A stretch of 64,000 bases of DNA, from NCBI GenBank assembly GCA_026314275.1, contig CP111109.1, forward strand, positions 558,001-622,000, in the 5' to 3' direction. Numbering within the stretch: the first letter of the stretch is position 1; every line of letters starts with the position of its first letter. The notes beneath the pieces were generated by a model. That model searched no databases and was not told the origin of the DNA. It was given only the letters and a program-made list of their open reading frames with translations. The translations under genes were made by a program, and so were the position numbers. Below are positions 9,802 through 17,625 of the stretch, one piece after another. This stretch comes from JAGOEY01 sp017997515 (lineage in GTDB: Bacteria; Pseudomonadota; Gammaproteobacteria; Burkholderiales; Burkholderiaceae_C).

Positions 9802-11216
9802 CCACCTTGCTCATCCACAACGCTGCCTGTATAGCGACCCTGGCCCCCACCGGCTCGGCCCCCTCCACCGAACTGGCCGACGCCAGCCTGTTTGTACGGG
9901 ACGGCCTTATCGAATGGATTGGCCCCTCGGCCACACTGCCACCTGCATTGCAGCAGGCTGACGAGGTGATCGACGCCCGTGGGCATCTGGTAGTGCCCGG
10001 CCTGGTGAACACCCACCACCACATGTACCAGTCGCTCACCCGCGCCATTCCCCAGGTGCAGGACGCTGAACTGTTCTCCTGGCTGCGCGGGCTGTACCCG
10101 ATCTGGGCTGGGCTCACGCCCGAGATGGTGCAGGTGTCCACCCAGGTCGCCATGGCCGAGTTGCTGCTGTCGGGCTGCACCACCAGCAGCGACCACCTCT
10201 ACATCTACCCCAACGGCGTGCGGCTGGACGACAGCATTGAAGCCGCACAGCAGATCGGCATGCGGTTTGTAGCCACACGCGGCAGCATGAGTGTGGGTCA
10301 GTCGCAAGGCGGCCTGCCACCCGACCGGGTGGTGGAGCGCGAAGACTTCATCCTGCAGGACACCCGGCGTCTGATCGAGCAGTACCACGACGCATCCCAC
10401 GGGTCGATGGTCAACGTGGCCGTGGCGCCCTGCTCGCCTTTCAGCGTGAGCCGCGACCTGATGCGTGAATCCGCCGCGTTGGCACGCTCGTTCAAGGGCC
10501 AGGGCGTGCGCCTGCACACCCACCTGGCCGAGAACGACCACGACATCGCCTACAGCCGCGAAAAGTTCAACCGCACCCCTGCCGAATACGCGCAGGACCT
10601 GGGCTGGCTGGGCGACGATGTGTGGCACGCCCACTGCGTCAAACTCGACGACGAAGGCATCAGCCTCTACGCCGCCACCCGCACCGGCGTAGCCCACTGC
10701 CCCTGCAGCAACATGCGGCTGGCCAGCGGCATCGCGCCCATCCGCAAGATGCTCAACGCCGGTGTGCCCGTGGGCCTGGGCGTGGACGGCAGCGCCAGCA
10801 ATGACGCGGCGCACATGGTGAACGAAGCGCGCCAGGCTTTGCTGCTCGCGCGTGTCGGTCGGTCGCTGGAGCCCTTTGGCTGTGACCACGGCCCGAGCGA
10901 GATGACGGCCCGCGACGCGCTGACCCTGGCCACACGCGGCGGCGCGGAAGTGTTGGGCCGCAAGGACATTGGCCACCTGGCCCCCGGCATGTGTGCTGAC
11001 CTGGCCCTGTTCGATCTGCGCACGCTCGGTTTTGCAGGTGGTGCGGTACACGACCCGGTCGGTAGCCTGCTGCTGTGTGCCAGTCCACAAGCCGCCTATA
11101 CCGTGGTCAACGGCAAAGTGGTGGTGCGCGAAGGTCAACTGGCTACTGTCGAGCTGGGGCCGCTGCTGGAACGCCACAGCCAACTTGCTATCACCCTGGC
11201 CCAAACCGCTCACTGA
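9798..11216 (+). CDS. 8-oxoguanine deaminase-like amidohydrolase
   Basis: 472-residue zinc amidohydrolase. Metal-site motifs are visible in order: VNTHHHMYQ (HxH), LHTHLAEN, WHAHCVKL and the late aspartate in GVDGSASND. The family is often labelled hydroxydechloroatrazine ethylaminohydrolase (AtzB-like), but members of this type deaminate 8-oxoguanine, with isocytosine-like rings also accepted, to give urate directly. That product enters the urate pathway encoded beside it. It overlaps lysR by four bases and is followed after 12 bases by an AlkC-like repair gene. Plain guanine deaminase is the main alternative. Confidence 0.82.
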   Translation: MTTLLIHNAACIATLAPTGSAPSTELADASLFVRDGLIEWIGPSATLPPALQQADEVIDARGHLVVPGLVNTHHHMYQSLTRAIPQVQDAELFSWLRGLYPIWAGLTPEMVQVSTQVAMAELLLSGCTTSSDHLYIYPNGVRLDDSIEAAQQIGMRFVATRGSMSVGQSQGGLPPDRVVEREDFILQDTRRLIEQYHDASHGSMVNVAVAPCSPFSVSRDLMRESAALARSFKGQGVRLHTHLAENDHDIAYSREKFNRTPAEYAQDLGWLGDDVWHAHCVKLDDEGISLYAATRTGVAHCPCSNMRLASGIAPIRKMLNAGVPVGLGVDGSASNDAAHMVNEARQALLLARVGRSLEPFGCDHGPSEMTARDALTLATRGGAEVLGRKDIGHLAPGMCADLALFDLRTLGFAGGAVHDPVGSLLLCASPQAAYTVVNGKVVVREGQLATVELGPLLERHSQLAITLAQTAH

Positions 11217-11228
11217 GACAACACACCC

Positions 11229-12338
11229 ATGGCAGAACCCCTCAAGAACAAGTACGGCCCCGCCATACCCCGCGCTATCGCCAACATGGTGCATGCGGTG
11301 CACCCGGCTTTCCCCAAAAAGCAGTTTCTGCGCGACGCGCTGGACGGCTACGAGGCACTGGAGCTGATGCCCCGCGGCCACCACCTGGCCCATGTGCTGC
11401 GCCGCTACTTACCCGAAGACTTCGAACAGGCTGTCGGTATCCTGCTGGACTCGGTGGACGCGCCCCACGGCGAAGACATTGGCGGGTCAATGGCCGCGTT
11501 CCTGTTCCTGCCCCACACCGCGCTGGTGGCGCATTACGGACTCGCGCATTTCGAGGCCTCGATGCGCGCCCAACACGCGCTGACACAGCGTTTCACGGCC
11601 GAGTTCAGCATCCGGCCTTTTCTGATGCAGCACGAAGCCGCCACGCTGATGCGGCTGCGCCAGTGGACACAGGACCCGAGTGAACATGTGCGCCGTTTGG
11701 TGTCCGAAGGCACTCGCCCGCGCCTGCCCTGGGCCCCTCGCCTGCCAGCGTTCCAGAAAGACCCGGCACCCGTGCTGGCACTGCTGGAACTACTCAAGGA
11801 CGACCCGGCGCTGTATGTGCGCCGCTCGGTCGCCAACAACCTGAACGACATTGGCAAAGACCACCCGGAGGTGCTGACCGGCACCACATACCAGTGGCTG
11901 CAAAACGCGAGTGAAGAACGCCAGTGGATCGTGCGCCACGCCCTGCGCACGGCCATCAAACGCGGGGAACCGGGCGCCTTGGCGGTGTTGGGGTTTGGCG
12001 CACAGGCCGATGTGGCAGTGCGCGGGGCACAGATCACGCCCACGCGCGCGGCCATCGGCGAGAAGGTGGTTTTGGCTTTTGAGGTGGTGAACCGCAGCGC
12101 AGCGCAGCAGCGGGTGCTGGTGGACTTTCGTATCCACTACACCAAGGCCAACGGCAGCACCGCAGCCAAGGTGTTCAAGCTCAAGACGCTGGAGCTGCAG
12201 GCCGGTGAAACGGCCCGGCTGCAAAAGAGTGTGTCACTGGCCCAGATGAGCACCCGCACCCACTACCCGGGCAGGCACCAGGTGGATGCCCTGCTCAACG
12301 GCCACGCACAACCGTTGGGCCATTTCGATTTGGCGTAA
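11229..12338 (+). CDS. AlkC-like DNA alkylation repair glycosylase with C-terminal Ig-like domain
   Basis: 369 residues. Residues 1 to about 255 are an all-helical HEAT-like repeat region with DNA alkylation repair features (LYVRRSVANNLNDIGKDHP, WIVRHALRTAIKRG). From about residue 265 a beta-rich segment (ITPTRAAIGEKVVLAFEVVN to GHAQPLGHFDLA) resembles the Ig-like domain found in many AlkC proteins. AlkC/AlkD enzymes remove alkylated bases from DNA without base flipping. It follows the 8-oxoguanine deaminase gene by 12 bases and is convergent with puuD, so both genes of this small operon seem to act on damaged purines. Confidence 0.8.
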   Translation: MAEPLKNKYGPAIPRAIANMVHAVHPAFPKKQFLRDALDGYEALELMPRGHHLAHVLRRYLPEDFEQAVGILLDSVDAPHGEDIGGSMAAFLFLPHTALVAHYGLAHFEASMRAQHALTQRFTAEFSIRPFLMQHEAATLMRLRQWTQDPSEHVRRLVSEGTRPRLPWAPRLPAFQKDPAPVLALLELLKDDPALYVRRSVANNLNDIGKDHPEVLTGTTYQWLQNASEERQWIVRHALRTAIKRGEPGALAVLGFGAQADVAVRGAQITPTRAAIGEKVVLAFEVVNRSAAQQRVLVDFRIHYTKANGSTAAKVFKLKTLELQAGETARLQKSVSLAQMSTRTHYPGRHQVDALLNGHAQPLGHFDLA

Positions 12339-12343
12339 AAATC

Positions 12344-13552
12344 TCAGGGCGTGGTCTTGGCACCCGCCTGGTACCACTGCGCAATCAGCGCACGCTCGGC
12401 ATCCGTCATCTGTGTGGCATTGCCCAGCGGCATCACCTTGGTAGCCACCACCTGCTGGTAGATGTTCTGGGCATGCTGTGCTACCTGCGCGGGCACATCC
12501 ACCCGCAGGTTCTTCTGCTGCACGGCAGCGCCGTGGCACATGTAGCAGCGTTGCTCCAGCACCTTTTGCACGTCGGCAAAAGACACGGCCGCAGGGGCCG
12601 CACTGGCAGCGGGTGCCGCCACGGGGGCGGGTTTCATCCAGACGATGGTCAGGCCCAGCACGGCAATACCAGCCATGGCATAAGGCAATGGGTTCTTCGC
12701 ATTGCCCAGCTTGAAGCGGTGGCGCACCACGAAGAACTGGCGGATCGCCGCGCCACCCAGCATGATGAGCAGCAGCACGATCCAGTTGTGTTCGTGCATG
12801 TAGGTGAAGCTGTAATGGTTGCTCAGCATCGCAAACAGCACCGGCAGCGTGAAGTAGGTGTTGTGCACGCTGCGCTGTTTGCCGCGTATGCCGTGCGCCG
12901 GGTTCACCGGTTTGCCTTCGCGCAGGGCCGCCACGTTTTCGCGTTGGCCGGGGATGATCCAGAAAAACACGTTGCCACTCATGGTGGTGGCCATCATCGC
13001 GCCGACCAGCAGAAAGGCGGCGCGGCCGGCGAACCACTGGCAGGCCAGCCAAGCCGCAAAGGCCACCAGCAGCGCCACAAGCACACCGACGATGGTGTCG
13101 CCGTTCTTGCGGCGGCCGAAGATCTGGCAGATGCAGTCGTAGGCGATCCAGAACACAACGAAAAAGGCCAGCGCCACCGAGATGGCCGCACCGGGCTGCC
13201 AGTCCATCTTGGACTTGTCGATGAGGTAGGTGCTGGCGTTCCACAGATAGGACATGGTGAACAGCGCAAAACCGCTGAGCCAGGTGGAGTAACTCTCCCA
13301 GTACGACCAGTGCAGGTGGTCCGGCAGCTTCTTGGGCGCCAGCGCGTACTTCTGCATGTTGTAGAAGCCACCGCCGTGGACGGCCCACTGCTCACCGCCC
13401 ACCCCTTTGTCCAGAGATTCCTGGTCGTGTGGCTTCTCCAGGCTGTTGTCCAGCATGACGAAGTAGAAGGAGGCACCAATCCAGGCGATGGCGGTGATGA
13501 CGTGAACCCAACGCAATAAAAGGTTGGCCCAGTCGAGGTAGTAACTTTCCAT
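12344..13552 (-). CDS. puuD: Urate oxidase PuuD, membrane protein with cytochrome c domain
   Basis: Integral membrane urate hydroxylase that converts urate to 5-hydroxyisourate and passes electrons to a C-terminal cytochrome c. 402 residues: several membrane helices from residue 8 (LLLRWVHVITAIAWIGASFY) to about 300, a short linker, then a heme c domain with CYMCH and the late axial Met region KVMPLGNATQM. No soluble uricase is seen in the window, so this is the urate-oxidising step. The start MESYYLDWANLL is typical. A likely GntR operator lies about 145 bases upstream. Confidence 0.94.
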   Translation of the reverse strand: MESYYLDWANLLLRWVHVITAIAWIGASFYFVMLDNSLEKPHDQESLDKGVGGEQWAVHGGGFYNMQKYALAPKKLPDHLHWSYWESYSTWLSGFALFTMSYLWNASTYLIDKSKMDWQPGAAISVALAFFVVFWIAYDCICQIFGRRKNGDTIVGVLVALLVAFAAWLACQWFAGRAAFLLVGAMMATTMSGNVFFWIIPGQRENVAALREGKPVNPAHGIRGKQRSVHNTYFTLPVLFAMLSNHYSFTYMHEHNWIVLLLIMLGGAAIRQFFVVRHRFKLGNAKNPLPYAMAGIAVLGLTIVWMKPAPVAAPAASAAPAAVSFADVQKVLEQRCYMCHGAAVQQKNLRVDVPAQVAQHAQNIYQQVVATKVMPLGNATQMTDAERALIAQWYQAGAKTTP

Positions 13553-13693
13553 TTGCTTTCAACCTTGTGGGTGCGTGGGGGCACCATGGTGTGGTTTGGG
13601 CCTGCTCACCACTGCGGGCGCTGTAAGCAGAGAAAGTGCCGCGAACGCAGGGCGGTGAAAGGCCCCGGCTCCGCTGCGGCTTATTGTGGACGG

Positions 13694-13707
13694 AAGTGTA
13701 TACACTT
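13694..13707. promoter_or_regulatory. GntR operator candidate upstream of puuD
   Basis: Perfect 14-bp palindrome AAGTGTATACACTT in the spacer between xdhC and puuD. The same palindrome occurs between uraH and gntR (15960-15973). Two copies of a perfect 14-mer before genes of one pathway strongly suggest a shared site, most simply for the GntR protein encoded at 16000. Confidence 0.75.
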
Positions 13708-13749
13708 TATGCACCAATTCGTGGTTTTCTGAGGGCGAAAGAACACGGG

Positions 13750-14586
13750 TTAACCCGCATCGCGCCTGACGCTCAGCGTCTGCAATAACTGTGCCGCCAC
13801 CGCCACCGCAATCACCTCGGGCTCTTTGCCGGTGATGCCGGGCACACCAATCGGGCAGGTGACATGGGCCAGCTCCTCTTCCGTGAAACCACGCTCCTGC
13901 AACCTGCGGCGGAAGGTGGCCCATTTGGTAGCGCTGCCAATCAGGCCGATGTAGGGCAGGTCCCCCGCCACACGCTGGCGCTTCAGGCACGCGGCCACCA
14001 CGTCCAGGTCCTCGGCGTGGCTGAAACTCATGATGACCACGCGCGAGCCCGGAGCCAGGTGTGGCACGGCGGCCTGTACCGGGTCGGAGTGTTCACACAC
14101 CACATTCACCGGCACCGATGTGGGGAAGATCCCGTCGCGGCTGTCGACCCAGGTCAGGGCGAAGGGTAATGGCGCGATGGACTGGGCCAGCGCCGCGCCC
14201 ACATGCCCACCGCCAAACAAGGCGACCGGGGTGCGTGGCCCGTCCAGCAGCGGACGCAGGCGCCCAGCGTCTGCCGCCGCCACACGCATGAAGCGCAGAT
14301 GCACCACACCACCACAACATTGCCCCAAACTGGGGCCAAGCGCATACCGCTGGGGCGGCGCGCCGGGCGCCCCTGCAGGGTGGACTGCGTCCGCCAGCAA
14401 GGCCCGGGCGGTTGCCAGCGCCTGGTATTCCAGATGGCCGCCGCCGATGGTGCCCAGCACTTGGTCGCTTAGCACCGCCATCCAGGCCCCGGCCTCGCGC
14501 GGCACTGAGCCCTGGGTTGACTCCACCCGCACCAGCACGGCGTCCTGCTGCGCCAAGGCCTCGAAAAAAAGCTCTTCCATACGCAC
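13750..14586 (-). CDS. xdhC: Xanthine dehydrogenase accessory protein XdhC
   Basis: Binds and delivers the sulfurated molybdenum cofactor to XdhB. About 278 residues: an N-terminal XdhC/CoxI domain (SVPREAGAWMAV, LGTIGGGHLEYQA, LGQCCGGVVHL), then a Rossmann domain (VALFGGGHVGAALAQ) and a C-terminal IGLIGSATKWATFRRRL to CPIGVPGITGKEPEVIAVAV. I chose GTG 14586, because AAGGAG lies eight bases before it; ATG 14580 is the alternative. It is separated from xdhAB by about 10 kb and lies upstream of puuD on the same strand. Confidence 0.93.
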   Translation of the reverse strand: MRMEELFFEALAQQDAVLVRVESTQGSVPREAGAWMAVLSDQVLGTIGGGHLEYQALATARALLADAVHPAGAPGAPPQRYALGPSLGQCCGGVVHLRFMRVAAADAGRLRPLLDGPRTPVALFGGGHVGAALAQSIAPLPFALTWVDSRDGIFPTSVPVNVVCEHSDPVQAAVPHLAPGSRVVIMSFSHAEDLDVVAACLKRQRVAGDLPYIGLIGSATKWATFRRRLQERGFTEEELAHVTCPIGVPGITGKEPEVIAVAVAAQLLQTLSVRRDAG

Positions 14587-14666
14587 TGCCGTCACTCCTT
14601 GGGTTTCATAAAACACACCATTACCCAGCCCACGACATCCCGCCATCAGAGGCGATGCGCGCGCAA

Positions 14667-14762
14667 TCTTTCCAGCAGACACCGCGGAACTGGCTTTGCC
14701 AGGCCGCTGGTGGAGCCCCCTGCAAGGGGGTTGGCGAGAGCTACAGCGTTGCCTGGGGGTAC
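14667..14762 (+). repeat. Dispersed intergenic repeat, family A, copy 1
   Basis: About 95 bp beginning ACCGCGGAACTGGCTTTGCC, with a central CCCCCTGCAAGGGGG hairpin, and ending GCCTGGGGGT. Four more copies occur in the window (15448, 44668 reversed, 53278, 54466). This one sits between the divergent xdhC and lipoprotein genes. Confidence 0.85.
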
Positions 14763-14843
14763 GTAATGACACAAAGTATGCTCTGCCTGCGATGGTCGGG
14801 TATGCGATGCTCTGGCCCGTTCGCCCCTGAGCACGACCACACC

Positions 14844-15377
14844 ATGACCCCGAGAATCCAATCCTTACTGCGCAACCCCTGGCTTCTGGCCGCGTCCAGC
14901 GCCACGGCTGCAGCCCTGGTTGCCGGATGCCAATCGACACCACGCGACCCCGCCACCTTACCGCCCTCCATGTCCAACACGCCGCCCTCTTCCAGCGTCA
15001 TCGGCCCGGTTCCCGCCAGCCGTGGCTCGGCCCGCGCATCGTCTGCCGCCACGCCCCGCGACTACCGCAAAGACGCCGCCACCCACCTGTATGGCCTGAA
15101 TACACAGCGCATCTACAAGGGCAGATTGCCGCCCATGCTGTATGCCATTGGCACGCTGAATGTGGACATCGACGCCACGGGCCGTGTCACCGCGCTGCGC
15201 TGGATGCGGGCACCGCAACATGCGCCCGAAGTGGTGGCCGAAATCGAACGCACCGTCCGCGCCGCCGCGCCCTACCCGGTGCCGCTTCGGCTGGGCCGGG
15301 TGACGTATACCGACACCTGGCTGTGGGACAAAAGCGGCAACTTCCAACTCGACACCCTGACCGAAGGGCAGGATTGA
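14844..15377 (+). CDS. Lipoprotein with TonB C-terminal-like domain
   Basis: 177 residues from ATG 14844. A lipoprotein signal peptide ends in the lipobox LVAGC, followed by a Pro/Ser/Ala-rich linker to about residue 75. The C-terminal domain (GRLPPMLYAIGTLNVDIDATGRVTALRWM cut short here, then VTYTDTWLWDKSGNFQLDTL) resembles the TonB C-terminal fold and is common in Comamonadaceae hypothetical proteins. Function is not known and no partner is visible. It is convergent with uraH and probably unrelated to purine catabolism. Confidence 0.75.
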   Translation: MTPRIQSLLRNPWLLAASSATAAALVAGCQSTPRDPATLPPSMSNTPPSSSVIGPVPASRGSARASSAATPRDYRKDAATHLYGLNTQRIYKGRLPPMLYAIGTLNVDIDATGRVTALRWMRAPQHAPEVVAEIERTVRAAAPYPVPLRLGRVTYTDTWLWDKSGNFQLDTLTEGQD

Positions 15378-15389
15378 ATGCACACCAAG

Positions 15390-15440
15390 TGCTATTGAAT
15401 AGATAGCTACTTGCGACCGTCCATTCTGCGCACGAGGCAC
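15390..15440 (+). repeat. Dispersed short repeat, family B, copy 2
   Basis: TGCTATTGAATAGATAGCT, then TTGCG and GCGCACGAGGC, matching the family B pattern. It lies just downstream of the lipoprotein gene and directly before a family A repeat. Confidence 0.55.
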
Positions 15441-15447
15441 ATTTCAC

Positions 15448-15550
15448 CTTCAAGCAAACACCGCGGAACTGGCTTTGCCAGGCCGCTGGTGGTGCCCCCT
15501 GCAAGGGGGTAGGAGTAGCGACACGCAGTGCGCGAAGCCTGGGGGTGTGC
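15448..15550 (+). repeat. Dispersed intergenic repeat, family A, copy 2
   Basis: Same layout as copy 1: ACCGCGGAACTGGC-type start, CCCCCTGCAAGGGGG hairpin, GCCTGGGGGTG end. The end abuts the uraH stop codon (15551), so transcripts of uraH would read straight into it. Confidence 0.85.
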
Positions 15551-15901
15551 CTAGGAGCCTCTGTAGGTCGAATAACTCCAAGGGCTGACCAGCAGTGGCA
15601 CGTGGTAGTGCTGGTCGGTCTGTGCCACACCAAAGTCCAGGCTGACCTGGCCCAGGAAGTTGGGCTCGGGCAAGGCTACCCCTTTGGCCGCAAAGTACCC
15701 CGCCACGTCGAACACCAGCCGGTAGGTGCCCACCTTCAAGGTGCTGTTGTCGTACAGCGGGCCGTCGCTGCGGCCGTCGTGGTTCAGCACAAACGCACGC
15801 ACCAGCGTCGCTGCATCCCCCACTGTGGTGTACAGCGCCACCGCCATTCCCGCCGCAGGACAACCGTGCATCGTGTCCAGTACATGTGTGCTCAAGCCCA
15901 T
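15551..15901 (-). CDS. uraH: 5-hydroxyisourate hydrolase (transthyretin-like)
   Basis: Hydrolyses 5-hydroxyisourate, the PuuD product, to OHCU. 116 residues from ATG 15901 with AAGGGTGG upstream. The family signatures are present: N-terminal LSTHVLDTMHGCPA (active-site His), central RLVFDVAGYF, and the C-terminal tetrapeptide YRGS that defines HIU hydrolases against vertebrate transthyretin. It is divergent from gntR-puuE, with the palindromic operator in between. Confidence 0.95.
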   Translation of the reverse strand: MGLSTHVLDTMHGCPAAGMAVALYTTVGDAATLVRAFVLNHDGRSDGPLYDNSTLKVGTYRLVFDVAGYFAAKGVALPEPNFLGQVSLDFGVAQTDQHYHVPLLVSPWSYSTYRGS

Positions 15902-15957
15902 AAACCCACCCTTCAAAAAACAATTTGAATCAAACGTGCGGCAACGCACTGTTCACC

Positions 15958-15975
15958 AAAAGTGTATACACTTTT
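15958..15975. promoter_or_regulatory. GntR operator candidate between uraH and gntR
   Basis: Perfect 18-bp palindrome AAAAGTGTATACACTTTT in the 98-bp divergent spacer. It contains the same 14-bp core as the puuD site. It is placed to control uraH, gntR itself and the puuE-uraD/allC-M20 genes downstream. Confidence 0.8.
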
Positions 15976-15999
15976 TTAATTTGAGACTATCATCATCCG

Positions 16000-16665
16000 A
16001 TGGAATCATCCACCACGCACCAGATTGTCGAGGCGCTGACCCGGGCCATTGTGGAACACCGGCTGCACCCCGGCACCAAGCTGGCCGAGCAAAAGCTCGC
16101 GGACCATTTTGGTGTCTCGCGCACCTTGGTGAGGCAAGCTTTGTTCCAGCTTTCACAAAACCGCCTTATCACGCTGGAGCCCGCACGTGGTGCATTTGTG
16201 GCCGCACCCACCGCCACCGAAGCGCGCCAGGTTTTTGCCGTGCGCCGCATGCTGGAGGCCGAAATGACCCGCGCCTTCATCCGCGACGTGACACCGGCCC
16301 GGCTCAAGGTGCTCAAAGACCATGTTGCACAAGAGAAAAAGGCCATGCAGTCCAACAACGCCAGCGAGCGGGTGGAACTGCTGGGCGACTTCCATGTGCG
16401 CATGGCCGAACTCACCGGCAACGACGTGCTGGCGCGCATGCTGGGTGAGCTGATCTCGCGCTGCTCACTCATCACCCTGATGTACCAGAGCGCCACCGCC
16501 GCCCAGCACTCGGCCGACGAACACGCCGACATCGTCAAGGCGCTGGTTGCGCGCGACGAAGCCACTGCGGTGCGCCTGATGACAGAACACCTTTTGCATG
16601 TGGAAGAAAACCTGGTTTTCGACCGCAAACTGCCCACCAACGACATCGCCCTGGCCTTGTCATGA
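16000..16665 (+). CDS. GntR-family (FCD) transcriptional regulator of the urate genes
   Basis: 221 residues. N-terminal GntR winged helix-turn-helix (KLADHFGVSRTLVRQALFQL) and a C-terminal all-helical FCD ligand-binding domain (FAVRRMLEAEMTRA, LLGDFHVRMAELTGND, HADIVKALVARDEATAVRLM). Its stop overlaps the puuE start by four bases. Two perfect palindromes near uraH/gntR and puuD are the probable binding sites. The ligand is probably a urate-pathway intermediate, by context only. Confidence 0.9.
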   Translation: MESSTTHQIVEALTRAIVEHRLHPGTKLAEQKLADHFGVSRTLVRQALFQLSQNRLITLEPARGAFVAAPTATEARQVFAVRRMLEAEMTRAFIRDVTPARLKVLKDHVAQEKKAMQSNNASERVELLGDFHVRMAELTGNDVLARMLGELISRCSLITLMYQSATAAQHSADEHADIVKALVARDEATAVRLMTEHLLHVEENLVFDRKLPTNDIALALS

Positions 16666-17624
16666 CCTACGACTCCACCCTGCCCTACCCCCGTGACCTG
16701 GTGGGTTACGGCCGCAATCCGCCCCATGCCCAGTGGCCTGGTCGTGCACGGATTGCAGTGCAGTTTGTGCTGAACTATGAAGAAGGCGGTGAAAACGCCA
16801 CCCTGCACGGTGATGCGGGCTCGGAGCAGTTCCTGTCCGAGATGTTCAACCCGGCAAGTTACCCCGACCGGCACATCAGCATGGAAGGTATTTACGAATA
16901 CGGCTCCCGTGTCGGGGTGTGGCGTCTGCTGCGCGAGTTTGAAAAACGCGGCCTGCCACTCACCGTGTTTGGTGTGGGCATGGCGCTGCAGCGTTACCCC
17001 GAACTCACCGCCGCCTTCAAGGAACTGGGGCACGAGATCGCCTGCCACGGCTGGCGCTGGATCCATTACCAGAACATCGACGAGGCCACCGAGCGCGAAC
17101 ACATGCGCCTGGGCATGGACGCCATCGAGCAGCTCACCGGCGAACGCGCCCTGGGCTGGTACACCGGCCGCGACAGCCCACGCACCCGCCGCCTGGTGGC
17201 CGACTACGGCGGCTTTGAATACGACAGCGATTACTACGGCGACGACCTGCCCTTCTGGATGAAGGTGCAAAAGACCGACGGCAGCGTGGTGCCGCAGCTC
17301 ATCGTGCCGTACACCCTCGACGTCAACGACATGCGCTTTGCGTTGCCGCAGGGTTACTCCCACGCCGACCCGTTCTTCCAGTACATGAAAGACAGCTTCG
17401 ACGCGCTGTATGCCGAAGGTGACCCGGATGGCGACAACAGCCCGAAGATGATGAGTATTGGCATGCACTGCCGCCTGCTCGGCCGTCCCGGGCGCATCGT
17501 GGCGCTGCAGCGGTTTCTGGACCACATAGCGCAGCACGACAAGGTCTGGGTCTGCCGCCGCATCGACATCGCACAGCACTGGAAGACAGTGCATCCCTTC
17601 TCGCCCTCACCTTCCGGAGTCTGA
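16662..17624 (+). CDS. puuE: Allantoinase PuuE (polysaccharide deacetylase family)
   Basis: Metal-independent allantoinase that opens allantoin to allantoate. 320 residues, starting TYDSTLPYPRDLVGYGRNPP, a signature of the PuuE group. The NodB-like barrel shows VQFVLNYEEGGENA, YEYGSRVGVWRLLREF, EIACHGWRWIHYQN and WYTGRDSPRTRRLV. It is coupled to gntR (ATGA) and followed one base later by the uraD-allC fusion, giving three steps in one transcript. Confidence 0.95.
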   Translation: MTYDSTLPYPRDLVGYGRNPPHAQWPGRARIAVQFVLNYEEGGENATLHGDAGSEQFLSEMFNPASYPDRHISMEGIYEYGSRVGVWRLLREFEKRGLPLTVFGVGMALQRYPELTAAFKELGHEIACHGWRWIHYQNIDEATEREHMRLGMDAIEQLTGERALGWYTGRDSPRTRRLVADYGGFEYDSDYYGDDLPFWMKVQKTDGSVVPQLIVPYTLDVNDMRFALPQGYSHADPFFQYMKDSFDALYAEGDPDGDNSPKMMSIGMHCRLLGRPGRIVALQRFLDHIAQHDKVWVCRRIDIAQHWKTVHPFSPSPSGV

Positions 17625-17625
17625 T

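Noticed and set aside
14412..14843. Longer start for the lipoprotein gene
   Set aside because: Would read through a dispersed repeat and antisense xdhC; the lipoprotein signal peptide begins at 14844.
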